This document shows, piece by piece, positions 24,301 to 36,123 of a DNA stretch of 64,000 nucleotides. Position numbers and translations under genes: made by a program. The notes below the pieces were generated by a model, which saw only the letters and a list, made by a program, of their open reading frames with translations, was not told where the DNA came from and made no database searches. Source of the stretch: Cladobotryum mycophilum (lineage: Eukaryota; Ascomycota; Sordariomycetes; Hypocreales; Hypocreaceae); assembly GCA_036429605.1 (NCBI GenBank), contig JAVFKD010000015.1, positions 3,495,421 through 3,559,420 on the forward strand, given 5' to 3'. The stretch's first letter is position 1. The number at the start of each line of letters is the position of its first letter.

Positions 24301-27300
24301 GTCCTCATTAGTACCTGAATTAATGATGGTAAAGTCGCTTGGCTTGAAGACCGTGTCCTGCATATCAATATTGAGGAGTAATAGATGCGAGAGCTCGACA
24401 ACGTGAACAGGGCTCACGCCACCTTTGCGCAAGAAGTTGGACCAATCCTTCTTAGTGTTCTTGTCGTAAATTCTGTACTTGAAGTCGTAAGGCAAGAGAT
24501 TTTCGAGTGTCACTGGTGCCGAGAGTTTGATCTTCATGAAAGGATAAGTCCTACACAGTTGTTAGACATCAAAAACCAACCAATCTCGAGCAGCACTTAC
24601 TTTGAAATAGGATTCGACTTTTCAAACTCTGCGTGTGCTTGAAAGTAAAATGGATCGCCATTCTCGCCTTTGCAGACCAGCTGCTTCGTCGGTTTCTTCA
24701 TCAGATCCACCCACCAAAGCTGCTCTCCACTCCATTGGTAGCCAAATCCTCCATCCGGTCGTACAAGGACCCTCTTTTCGTACACGGCACCAACTGGAGC
24801 AGGTCGCGAATCACCTGGAGCAATCTTTTCAATCTTGAGTAGATGCCCTTCTTCAGCATCGTAAATCCCAAGCTCAACGGGGATTTCGGTGGCGTTCTCA
24901 ATCACAAGAGGCGACCGAAGAGTGACATATTTGACGTTATCAGCTGCAAGACTGACTTCCACGCAGAGGCGGTGCAAGATGTTGTTTGTCTTTGGACGGA
25001 GACTGTATAGAAATTCGCCCTCTCGGTTCAGTCGGACGTTCTTAATCGCATCAAACCCACTGCCTTCAAGCTGAATTCCTACATCGTTCTGATGGGATTC
25101 GGTGAGGAGACTCTCACGCATTTTCTCCCAGTGCTCAAAGCTCCATGGTCCTTCCTTTCCATCTTCTAAACGAAGAAGTAGAGGCTCATCGCTCGTGGGA
25201 ATCTTTGATTGAATGACGGCGTCAAAACCTGTATAGTTTCTGATTCGATATGGAGCTTCCACACCACGAGGCTTGTCTAGTACGTCCTGCGCTGTTGTCA
25301 AAAAGTCAAATGACTTTGAGGCCAGGGCAATGGTTGCGGTGGTGACGGTAATGTCAAATGTCTTTTTGGAGGCCACATCGATAGCTAGCAATCCCGACTT
25401 TGGATCCTTGGCTACACCGAAGCCGACTTGCCACGGCTCCAACAAGGGCTCCCAGCTTGACTTGGAGAAGTTGTAGACATTCGAATACATGTCAATGGAT
25501 GTCTCTGCCTTCAAAATCGATGACCAGTTTTCGGCAGTGGCTGTGAAGTTCTTGATTCCAACATCGAGTATAGGGAGTTCGTGAAGGTCGCCAATCAACA
25601 CGATGCGGATACCTTCCACTGTTGCAGAAAGCTTTTCATGTTTTTTGGAGGCACTCGATGCTTGGGCTGACAAGTTGACCTTGGTATTTGAGGCCGACAA
25701 TGGCTTCGCTCCACCCGTCTTGATCGTTGCAGAATGACCTCCTCGCGTGCTGACAGTCTTGGGTTTTGGTACAATCGTCTGCGTTCCAGTTGCATTCTTG
25801 TCACTAGTGGCCTCCTTGGCGTCTGCTCCAGATAATTCCCCTGCTCTGCTGATGATCTGGAGGGCAAGGAGAATATCTCGCAAGGACAATCGCAGTACGA
25901 GAGGCTCAATATCGATATGAATATTTGTCGAGTCTTCTTGAGAGGTATCCATGCTGAGTTGGATGGAGAAGTCGTCGACAACTCTCAATCGGGAGGTTTC
26001 AAACTTATCCATGCGGCACAAGAACATCCCTACCTGCGAAACTTGGAATGTGAGGGCATGCTGCTGCGAAAGAAGCACCTGACGGATCCCCAGGACGATT
26101 GCCTCGGAGCTCGCACTCAATGGATTTGCGATGAGAATGACTTGCGCATCTACAAGATTCAACCTAAAGGCAATACTCATTGCTGGCTGGGCATTAGTCT
26201 TCTCTTCCTCCTTATCTAGACCGATCAAATCATGTCGCTGGGAAGCGAGGGAGGGAGAGGTCTCGGATCGTCTCTGTGATGGTGGCGCATTGAATGACAC
26301 TTGCATAGAATCTGCATCAGATTCATCTGTAGCTTCTGAGGTGCTTTCGGCATCAATCGGCAGTGGGTCATCCACCTTCAATCCGTCTGCGGCGAACTTT
26401 TGGAGGGCAAAGAGATAGTCCAGCGCAAAAATGACCCGAGGGCTATCGACTGTCGCCATTGCAATCAGACTACGTTCTTTCCCCCTGACATGGTTATGCT
26501 CGCCATGAGTTGTTGCGCATCTTTGTTGGAGGATGTCATAATTCGCCGGAACTTGTTGGTCTCTCTTGGACGAGTATCGTGGATTGTAAAGGAGTGAATG
26601 AGGAGTTCTGCCTCTAGTGAACTATCTGAGAGCATTCTCGTCTTCACCTTTGTGTCATCAAGAGAGAAGCGGGAGAGACTGCATGCGTCCATGTCACTGA
26701 CGGGCTCATCTTCTGGTGCCATGATGAGTTCGAGACCAATAGTGTTGGCGTTGAAAACAAAATCGAGCTTTGTCCATGTGTTTCCGATTGAGCCAAGCTC
26801 AGGAGAGAGATCAACAATTGGTTGGTTCTCACTGGATTCATCTGATGGCGCGGCTTTTGCGAGCTCTAGAGTGCCTTCGTCAACAGACTGTTCGGCTTCT
26901 GCACTTGTGTCATCATCACTAGCGAACGCAGCCGGTACAGATTTGGAAATCTCCATCAAAAATCTGAGCTGATGTTGAGTAAGTCGGAGCTTAATGTCAG
27001 ATAGGGATCCTTCCACTTCTGTGTCTGGTCGTTTACTACCCTCCTGGTGCTCAGCGTGTGTAATGTTGAAGTTGAGATCAACATGATCAATCATCTCTAA
27101 TTCCTCAGAGCTACTGTCTGCATAGTGGAAATCTGATGTGAGTCGAATTTTCCTGATTCCGGCCGAGACCTTCATGCCAATTAGTGCATCTTCGCTGTCG
27201 TCAAGGGGCACAAATTTGTTCTGGACAAAGATTTCACCCAGGTAGGCCGTAATAAGGTCACGCTGAGAACGCCCTGGTACAACCGCTCGTGGGAATACGA

Positions 27301-30300
27301 CGATTGGTGTACTAACGACGACATCGAATCGAATCTTGCTTGGACTTTGTTGTATCTGATTCGCTCTGTTTACCGCAACCTGGCGCGCGGCATTGTATAG
27401 GGCTTGCATCTTTCCGAACTTGACCAGGAAGTTGATGATCTTGCGGAACGGCTCCTCTACAAAATTAATCTTGACAGACCCGGAACGAAGGAATATGGAG
27501 CTGTCGTATCCAGGATAAGCCTTGGGGTTGCTCGAATCAAAAGTCTCATAACGGAAATCTGCTAGGTCGTCACCTTGGATCGTGACCAGCTTGCGTAGAT
27601 GTGATTCCTCCGAAACACCAGTGTTGACATCGTCGACCAGGGACAGGTCGCCTAATTTGGCAAAGATGCGCATGGTTTTTCCGCGAAGGAATATGCCGGC
27701 GTCTGCTTGATTAAACGAAAGAGTTGCCAATCTAATACCGTCGTTGTTGAGGATGAGCCGAATACTCTTCAAGTCGACCTTGACCCTAATTGATCCCACA
27801 TTTTCGTTCTGGGTTGACGGTTCAACAATAGTCTCGCTCACGTCCTCATCGCTATCACTACTCTCCGCAATGGCGACTTGGTTTTGTTGTTCGTCGTTGT
27901 TGGTGAAAGTGACGAGAATAAAGTCAAGCAACGTAAGAAGAGTCTTCCGAGTAACAATGAGATTGATGGTTGAGATCGCGGCAGAAATATTCGTTTCCAC
28001 TCCGTCGTATACTGACATGAACTCTGGTGAAGTACGGTTGACCTTTGTAAACTTGACATGGACGAGACTGCGCCCTGCTTGAAGGTCTTCTCGGTCACCA
28101 GATGAAACAATAGACTTGAACTCAGCAGGAGGGTTGTCGACAAAGTCATCCATAGTCACAGACCCGAGCGAAACCTCGGCCGCCATATCATACGGTCTAG
28201 TGTAAAAGGAAAGATCAAACCGCTCTGCTACCAACTCGACGAGAAGAATATCGGGTTTAATCTTGTCTTGATCACTTCGGTAAAGTGAACCCTTCAAAGT
28301 ATCCACCTTGAAGTTGAACTCGAAGCTTCGCTGCTTGATCTTGAGCTGTTGGGCATCGGCCCCGTCGCGAGCATCTTCGAAATCGTCGTCGTCATCCTCT
28401 TCAACGTCGGATAACAACACGGCAGTTTGCGGTTGGAGGAATGCAAAGGCTGAAGATTGCCGCCGATCTCGTACAGATTTTCGTCGTGGTCTACTAGACG
28501 ATGCATTGCTAGGCAGCCGTGGGCGGAACGACCGTTCTTCGTCTTGGTCCGTCACGTCAGTCGCGTTGTCGGTCATATCGGTTACCGTCACCTGAAACTC
28601 AGGCTCCTTGTTGAACTTTGGAATTGCCACATCAATTATTTGCATGAGGTTCTTGTACTTTGAATCGGAAACAGTGGCATGCAGCATTGGCAGGTGGCCT
28701 GATACCTTGAGTTTGGTAAGGTTCGGCGCCTTAGGTAGGATAGAGGTTTCTACCACAAAGTCAACGTTAATTTGCTCAACAACGTGTAGCCTTGAATCGC
28801 CAACCCTGTCGACAAGATGTAATTTAGCTTCTTCGATTGAAGGTCCAATGAGAACCTGGGTGGAGGTGAGCTTGACGATGAATTTATCGTACATGACAGA
28901 CTCGAGCCGCTTGAAGTCTTCATCGTTGTATGACTGTCGCTGTTTGGATTGGATCTCCTTTAGCGTATCCTTGTCAACCAACTGACTGTTGACATGTATA
29001 TGACCGGCATCGACAAGCAAACATGTCGATTTTTCGGTTTTGATGCTGACGGGGACTATAATAAGAGGTGCCTGAAGATCCAGCTCGGCATTGATTGTCT
29101 TGTGCTCTTCCAGCGCGAATTCCAAACTAGCACGAGTCTGTTCACGAAGACCTTCAACTGTGGCGCTCGCGGATTCCATGAGCGCTGTGATGGATTCCAT
29201 GTGTCTCTCCGGTGGCCTGAAGAAATCCACAATTCCGACAACAAAATTTGGGTTCCATACGACCTCCAAAGGCTTTAGTTTGCCCATGATAGCAATGTCG
29301 CCTTCACGCTTGATGGGGTTTTGTTCGATTTCGAACTCAAAGAAGGGGTCCTCATGCTCATTCTCCAGCTCCTTGAGTGACATTCTCTTTTCTCGCCTCG
29401 CAGCATCCTTGACACGTACAATCTCAGGAAAGAGACTGTCCGGAGTAGTGCCATCATTGACCCGTAAGCCACCGAGACTGATACTGGCCAACATGGAATC
29501 CTTTCGTTGCAACGCTTTTGCTTTGAAAACGTCAAAGTGCAAACTGAGAAGATCCATGGGATTGTCATGGGGGCTCTTTTTGAGTGTGAAGCTGCCCGTG
29601 CTTAGTGATGTTTCGATGCACATCTTGACAGCTTCTCTAGGCACATCTATCGACTCGACCAAGGCAGTTTTCTCGTCCCAATCAATCATGTCGTAAAGCT
29701 CCTTTCGTTGCTCCTCCGTCATTTCGGTGTTTTCTTCGTTTTCCTCAATCGTACCGGCTGGCTTGGAACCCCACATCCATGCTACCCAACCCTGTTGCTC
29801 CTGGCGCTGAGGTTGCTTATTCTTCAACGCTGCGGCATTCTCCTTCTTGAGCTGGTTTCGAGCCAGTGATCGCCAAAACCTCAAGTCTTCGTAAGAGAGC
29901 TTCCGCTCGAGTTTTTCGATACCATTAGTCTCCTCTGGCGTGAGTTGATGCTGCTGCTTCTTTTTCTTGAAAAGTTCGATGTACCGCGTACGGTCATCTC
30001 GTCGCTCCCTAAAATAGTCCCAAGACCATTTCCGATTTCTCTCATGAATCTTGCTTAGGATTGCGTTTCCTGCAAACAAGAGCCATGCACGAGGATCTTC
30101 CTTGGGACTAACGCCCTTTGGTTTCAATGTCTTGTACTCCTGATGTCGGATGAAGTAGTGGAAAAGGTCCACCATCATCAATGCGTCACGATATTGGTCA
30201 TCATCCAAGACCACGCCAATCTCTTCGAACAAGAGGGTCGCTTTGAATTTCGGCACTTGAATGTCTCCGGACTTGTCTAGTTCGATCTTGGCCTTTCCGT

Positions 30301-31102
30301 TGACGGGCTTCAGGATGAACTGATGGTTCGCGGTGGAGGCCTGATCTTTACCCACCATGCTCTTGAATTTGTCGACCATTTCGTCATGAGGCATTACCTC
30401 TTGGGAGGGGCTTGTGGCTTCGCGGCCGGTGCCGAACAGATCAGTATCGGTGTTCCAGTATACAGCTAAGGCTCCGAGAGTCGCCAACTTGTGGGTAACT
30501 TTAGAAGAATCTTGGATGAAGGTGGGCATCCATTGGCCGTCGGTGCTAATAGCGCTGAACTCTTCAAGCGTTAAGCCGAGGGCGAACGGGTGGCCAGGGG
30601 CGGATATGGAGTCTTCGTAGCGAATATGAATATTCTTGACGGTGATTTGGAGGTTGTCGGCGATTTTCGTGGCCAGACTTTGAGCAAAGCTCTGGTTCTT
30701 CTTTTGTTCCTCCTGGCTCATGCCCTCTCGATTTCTTTCCTTTAGCAGCTCGGCGCTGTCTAGCTTTTCCATCTTGAGCCTTTGCTTCCTGCGGTCTTCC
30801 TCGTCGGCATCGTATTCGGCCTCCTCTTTGGGACTCGCGAGCAAGTAGACATCTTCGATAAGGACCCTTACAGGTGCGCCGCGAATGTTGGACCAAGGAA
30901 TCGCGAGGGTAAGCTCGCCGAGGTGACCTTCGATGACGTTGATGGGTAGCTTGAGTTGGTCGAGAGCCTCACGTCGGAGCTCGAGATTGCGTAGCTTGAC
31001 ATCACCGGACCAAATACCGACCTTGAGCTGTGTAGGGTCAAAGTTCTTGACGTACATGCCCAAAAAGCGGTTGAGCAGACCGGCAACGAGACCCTCCAAC
31101 AT
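21394..31102 (-). CDS. VPS13: Vps13 bridge-type lipid transfer protein, frame broken at a G5 run
   Basis: Two exons, 31102-24601 and 24550-21394; the intron 24551-24600 is 50 nt (GTAAGTGCTG, CTAAC branch, TAG), joining NPISK to TYPFMKIKLSAP. With one base restored the protein is about 3219 aa, the usual fungal size. The N-terminal chorein domain starts MLEGLVAGLLNRFLGMYVKN. A long repeating-beta-groove region follows, then the Vps13 adaptor-binding (SHR-BD) region at roughly 1970-2560 (LPPRSIMPYAWDFPAAKF), the C-terminal ATG2-like part with FFGNPVGLFNNISSGV, and a terminal PH-like domain (YIGHLELPKEDMVVMV). Vps13 carries bulk phospholipid at contact sites of ER, mitochondria, vacuole and endosome. 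Near residue 1540 the frame breaks at G5 (plus-strand C5 26481-26485): MSGGK continues as ERSLIAMATVDSPRVIFALD only if one G is added. No other break was seen. Confidence 0.95.
26481..26485 (-). other. Frame break in VPS13 at G5 run
   Basis: Five C on the plus strand. As written, VPS13 stops a few codons later (TGA); one extra G restores SGGKERSLIA and another 1,680 residues. Confidence 0.88.
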
Positions 31103-32616
31103 CTTGACTGTAGTGAGGCCGTAACCCAGGCCGGGGCAACGGGGATCGAGCTACCGTTTGCGAGTCTGTCTAGATGGGACACATTTGTAACTGTAGAACC
31201 GAGGTTGTGCACCGCTGTACCTGCCAGTGGATGCTGCCCCGCGCCAAGTTGTTCTTTATTCTTCCAACGAATGGAGGGGCTCGGAAGCAACAATTGCAAA
31301 AGAGCCGGTCTCGTAGGTATCGCGCAGAGCCGAATTAGAAAGAAAAATGGGTATGCGTATGTGTGATTGTATATGTAGTGGAAGAAAAATTGGGAATTGG
31401 TCTCGTGAGGTTCGAATGCAGGAAGCGATGGTGCCCGACGCGGCGCAGGTCTCAACTAAGGTGGACACGAGGGGGTGAGAAGTGTTGAGAGCCGCATGAA
31501 TGGTAATATCAAGGTTGATGGATTCGAGGAAGAGGACAGGACAGACGTATTAATTAGAACCGGAAATTTAGGTACAAAGTGAGAATTGCGTATCGTGACT
31601 TTTGCTATTGGAACGGAACAAAGTTTTAGAGATGCAAAGTATGGACTGTGACAAAATCACAAAGACGTCTCCATAGCAAAGAGCAGAAATGCTATCCAGA
31701 CATGGAATGGATATCAATGACGGAGTACAATGACGTGTGTCACCCCACGCCTCCCCGACCAAGGCAGCTGGAGGGAGAGAGTTGAGCCCTGAAAGAGCTG
31801 TAGCTTTAGTGGTTTGGCGGGCAGCTTTAGGCACTAAAAGCCACCAGGAAGCTGGAGCTTACCTTGAGCTGTGATGGTGCTCGTTGATAACCGAAGCTTT
31901 AGCGATTCCGGAAGCTCACGTGACTGATGTGGCTCGCTACAACTCCCTCAAGCATCTCGACTTCAGCACGTTGAGCGCAGCAGTGTGATATCCAACCATA
32001 ACCCGGCAACAATCATTTTCTATTATAAACCTGTCCAATATTTAATACACAGCCAACAATTAAATATTCACCCCATCATTACTAACTGGTATTTGAAGAA
32101 CTCAATACTATTTTCCAATCCTGAGACCATTACATTCCATCGTGTTACCCTACCCGATATAATGACATTCAAGTCATCTTACACACACTTCACACACCAT
32201 TACGTTACTAATAATGTAATACAAGGAATGAATGAGCATCCGATCTGTTTCTCTCAAAAATCAAGCGTTGCATTCTTCTCTCTCGCCATTGGCGTCATTT
32301 ATAAATGCGTAGCAATTACGTCACCCTCCTTTAATCTGTGATCATCGCTGGATGTACTTCTTTATTACATCATGGCTTCCTACTTACTCAGGCTCCTGGA
32401 ATAAACACCATAAGCAAGACCTTGTCAACCCGCATAGTTGTAACTTGAATGATTCATCTCGAATCAATCTCAAACAATCTATATTTCATAGAGCCGTTGG
32501 GCCCGTTATGCTGCTCGTTTAGTCCATGTGTTTGCCGTTAAGCCTTCTTCATCTTTGAAGCACTTCTTCTGTATAACCAACCACCTTGCACGAAAAGTCC
32601 AGCCTTCATTTCCATC
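31103..32616. other. Divergent intergenic region between VPS13 and the PF11911 gene
   Basis: A shared upstream region of 1.5 kb for two genes transcribed away from each other. It contains a perfect TCACGTGA palindrome at 31916-31923. The open frame 31985-32341 on the plus strand is AT-rich and looks like chance. Confidence 0.5.
31916..31923. promoter_or_regulatory. TCACGTGA palindrome between VPS13 and PF11911 gene
   Basis: Perfect 8-bp palindrome, about 810 bases from the VPS13 start and 690 from the start of the plus-strand neighbour. It matches the bHLH/Cbf1-type site common in fungal promoters. Confidence 0.4.
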
Positions 32617-34056
32617 ATGTTCCAAGCTTCGCGCACACTCTTACAGCCATTCCAGAGAACCTCTAGAACGATTCTGCAATCTCGTACTTTGACTAGAGCT
32701 CGCCGCACATCTCAGCCATCATGGCTACGACCATCTCCCCAAGCAGTATCAGCACATCGCCATGCCAGCTCTAGCCGTCCACCGTCTAAAGATCTACTTG
32801 AAAGTGAACACGAAAGGGAAGTTGCCAATAAAAAGCTGGAATCACATCCCAGTCAAGTGTCCACGACCAGCTCCGTCCGTACCATTGTAGAACCTTCTAC
32901 GAAAGCCGCCGCAGACCAGGAAGATATAGGCAAAGGCCTTCAGCATGACATTGTGAGAGACTCAGCATTTGGAACTGGTCAGACATTTGCTAAATAGTGA
33001 TAGAACATAGTGAAAGATACATTCCGACTCGACACTGTCCCTCGAGAATCCCACATCCTCGGATTGACTGGTACGGTCCCCTACTTTGCAACATCTCTAT
33101 CGACCGTATTTCTGGCTTGGGACCTTACCAAGGAGTGGCCCACGGGCAATGCATTCTTTGATGCCATTCTGGTCAATCATGATACGGCTAAATACCTCCT
33201 TGATGTAATTGAACCGTTGCAGCTTGGGTATGGCGCTGTCATCATCTCTTTCCTCGGTGCAATTCACTGGGTAAGTTGATTCTAGAATGCGAGTGACTAT
33301 AGCACTGCTAATCCATATTGTCTATAGGGACTAGAATACGCAGAGAAACAGCCACAACATGATCGCACGCGCTTTCGCTATGGCATTGGTCTTGCCGCAT
33401 CGATTGTGGCCTGGCCCACGGTTTTGATGCCCATCGAATACGCTCTAACTACGCAGTTCATGGCCTTTGTTGCCCTTTATTACGCTGATTCACGAGCCAC
33501 AACTCGCGGTTGGGCACCACAATGGTATGCGAAGTATCGGTTCCTATTGACAGCCATGGTCGGCCTGGCCATCTTCATTTCTCTTATCGGCCGCGCCAAG
33601 ATTGAGCAGAAGGGCGCCCTAAGTGGGAAGAGCCTGCATTCCAAGCTGGCTGATCCTGGCATCGCTGACAGAGAAACAAACTGGGCCAAGCTGGAGGAGG
33701 AGGAGAGGAAGAAGAACAGGGAAGAGAAGAAAAAGAAGGAGGCAGAAAAGTCGAAGGAGTCCTCTAAAAAGAAGAATGATGAGGTCAACAAGGACGATAA
33801 GAAGGATGACAAGAAAAATGAGAAGAGGGATGATAAGAACATGAAGAAGGATGAAGATGAAGATGAAGATGAACAAAAAGCTCAGAATGATGGCCAGGAT
33901 AAAGGAAAGGACAAAAAGAGCGATGAGGACAAGAAAAAGGGAGATGCGACTGAGGATCAGAACAAGGACCAGAACAAGAATAAAGATAAGACTGACCGGA
34001 AAGACGACGGCGACAAAGGCGACAAAGGTAACAATGAAAAGAATGATGAGAATTAA
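32617..34056 (+). CDS. PF11911 (DUF3429/TMEM69-like) mitochondrial membrane protein with a charged C-terminal tail
   Basis: Three exons, 32617-32952, 33004-33270 and 33328-34056, give 443 aa. Intron 1 (32953-33003, GTGAGA, branch GCTAAAT, ending GATAG) joins LQHDI to NIVKDTFRL; intron 2 is 33271-33327. The N-terminus is rich in Arg, Ser and Thr with no acids for about 55 residues, a typical mitochondrial presequence. Four or five membrane segments follow (GLTGTVPYFATSLSTVFLAW, LQLGYGAVIISFLGAIHWGL, IGLAASIVAWPTVLMPIEYA, FLLTAMVGLAIFISLIG), the pattern of this family. From about residue 300 to the end the chain is almost only K, D, E, N, Q and R. Such KKE-type tails often lead to misleading 'Mnn4' names by low-complexity similarity. 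The function is unknown; an inner mitochondrial membrane location is inferred. Confidence 0.82.
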
Positions 34057-34420
34057 ACAGGCGGTTGACTTCAGCTAGACTTCCTTTCTTTATTTTCTCA
34101 TTTTCAGCATTCAGTCAAGCCTGCTGCCATTTTTTGTCCTATAATAGGGGCAAATTGAAGACGATGTATTGAACTTATGCCTCACAAAGATACTCTGATA
34201 GCGATCAAGAGGGCATTCTGGAGTTGGGAATATTTTATACTGGTTCTCACAAAGCCTCACTCCTTGAGGTCACTCATGTTCACATTTCTATTTACAAAGC
34301 ATTAATACAATCTACGATTCATCACGCTCTAGGCCTGACTATAAGATGGCACCATCTCGTGCATCACCAAACTCTTGAGATTTAGCCGTGCATTAATTAT
34401 CCCACCACTCTGATCCTGCC
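34057..34420. other. Short intergenic region
   Basis: 3' flank of the PF11911 gene and leader of the 2EXR gene. Nothing specific seen. Confidence 0.5.
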
Positions 34421-35512
34421 ATGTCCACGCCGAGCACTATGGCCATAACCTTCAGTCGGTTTCTCGAATTGCCTACGGAGCTGAGGCTCCTCGTCTGGAA
34501 ATACGCCATCAGACCCAACCCCGGTGTCCATTTCTTTACTGTCACCAACCGTTTTTTCGACGGCTTTGCCCTGGATCCGATTTCCGTCACGGACTCGTAC
34601 ACCAGTGGGGATCAGCACATTCTCGCTGCGCCGAGGTGTCGGTCCAACGACTTTGTGTACTCCTGGGTAGGTGACAACCACTCTGCTTACCTCTGGGACT
34701 CTGGGCTCTGGACTGCCTGCAGGGAATCTAGAGCTACCATAGATGATCATTATAAATTCTCCAACACGGCTGCCAAACGTAAAGCTGTCGCACTCAAAGA
34801 AGCCACTGATCAAGTCTATGTTCCTGTGGAGGGCATCGTGACCAATAGCTTCGTCCACAATAACGAGCCTCAGCGCTTTTCCATTGATCCCTACAACGAT
34901 CTCGTGTGCCTCGATCCATATAACCCAGATACGATTAACTGGGGCGTGGACAGGCACGGCAGCCACGTCGTGGGCGACATGAAAATGGTAAATGCCGGAT
35001 CTTTGGGCGCTGGCTTTCTCAACGTAGCCATGGAGTTTAACCCAGTCACCTGGCCCGTCATCAGCGAATGCGACGATATCTTCTCCATGGCTGCGCAGTC
35101 CGGTCCGCGGGGGACCTTCATGCGCGCTCTAGAGTACCTCACCGAGGGTAGCTTCTACCGGCCCAAGAAGCTCTGGCTCATCGACCATTCCGTCCACCCC
35201 CTGCCCAACTACGAGAGCCTCTGGGGCATGGAACCGCGAGACAGGTTCCACGGCCTGGACAGGGCGTACGTCGAGGTCGAGCGGGAGGTCTGCCGCGCCA
35301 CGCACGGGCGCAGCACGGCGTTTGACCTGTACGATTTTCTGGCCCAGTTTTTCGAGGACGAGCTGAGGGAGAGGCGGCACCTGGCGAATACGGGGTGGAT
35401 GATGGGGGAGTGCGAGGAGTGTGCTGCTAATGGCTGTAAGGGGGATGATTTCAGGTTGCATGATGTGTTTGGTGTTCTTGCTCCTGTGCGTCCTCAATGG
35501 CTGGTAAAGTAG
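34421..35512 (+). CDS. 2EXR domain protein of unknown function
   Basis: Single exon, 363 aa, from the ATG at 34421 to the TAG at 35510-35512. Near the N-terminus FSRFLELPTELRLLVWKYAI followed by RPNPGVHFF is the signature of the fungal 2EXR family (F-box-like opening, then a short beta segment). The middle and C-terminus include FRAL-like helical segments, and a Cys-containing stretch GECEECAANGC near the end. Such proteins form large, poorly understood expanded families in Pezizomycotina. No catalytic motif, signal peptide or membrane segment was found. A second in-frame ATG at residue 7 is possible. Confidence 0.8.
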   Translation: MSTPSTMAITFSRFLELPTELRLLVWKYAIRPNPGVHFFTVTNRFFDGFALDPISVTDSYTSGDQHILAAPRCRSNDFVYSWVGDNHSAYLWDSGLWTACRESRATIDDHYKFSNTAAKRKAVALKEATDQVYVPVEGIVTNSFVHNNEPQRFSIDPYNDLVCLDPYNPDTINWGVDRHGSHVVGDMKMVNAGSLGAGFLNVAMEFNPVTWPVISECDDIFSMAAQSGPRGTFMRALEYLTEGSFYRPKKLWLIDHSVHPLPNYESLWGMEPRDRFHGLDRAYVEVEREVCRATHGRSTAFDLYDFLAQFFEDELRERRHLANTGWMMGECEECAANGCKGDDFRLHDVFGVLAPVRPQWLVK

Positions 35513-35711
35513 GCGGGACCATAGGCAGCTCTAGGCGGTATGACTTCCCAACGCAAGCTCTGCTTGACTCGAGATGCCGTATAGGCAGATTTGTAATGGT
35601 ATTAAACAAATTTTTGTCGAGAAATATCTGATCGTATCACAAAAGAGCTTCCAGATACGGTATTGCCACCCTCAGATCAGCAAGAAAAGGTTTCCAGTAT
35701 CTGATAAAATA

Positions 35712-36123
35712 TCAATCCCTTACTTGTTGGCGTATCTCATCGCGCTGCTCGTGGTTGACAGTACCAGCGGTAGCTTCCCAGATGGACCCGTAGACATCGC
35801 CGTGTGTAGTAGCAATAAGGTTAGATTTAGGGGTTAACTGTGCCTCCACGAATACAAGGTCTAATGAACAACAGGTGGTAAGTGTTAACAGAGACATTCA
35901 TCCTATTTTAGGCTTCTGTCAAGGCTTTATATCAAGGCTCAGCTGAATGTATTCCAGAGTCAAACCAGATATCTACAGACTGGCAAGGGCGGATTAGCTG
36001 TCTGCAGTCGCTATTTACTACAGCGAGGGCAGATATAGCAGTAGCCTTGTCATCCGCAATCAAATCCATGAGGTCGCCTAAAAATTTGGGCGGTAGGGTC
36101 AAAAAGAGCCTTTGCTCTGACAA
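35712..36123 (-). pseudogene. Decayed F-box-like protein gene fragment
   Basis: A minus-strand frame at 36123-35932 reads LPPKFLGDLMDLIADDKATA followed by ISALAVVNSDCRQL, the opening of a common fungal F-box-like family (LP..LL..L......LALVN.DCRQLA). It stops after 63 codons. A second minus-strand frame at 35897-35712 has protein-like composition (GDVYGSIWEATAGTV, EQRDEIRQQVRD) and could be a further piece of the same gene. Complete members are several hundred residues, so this is a truncated relic. The identification rests on recalled consensus and is moderate for the first fragment, weak for the second. Confidence 0.45.

Noticed and set aside
32953..33010. Suspected frame break or non-canonical intron in the PF11911 gene
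   Set aside because: Using the acceptor GATAG at 33003 gives a normal 51-nt GT..AG intron with a GCTAAAT branch site, joining LQHDI to NIVKDTFRL in frame.
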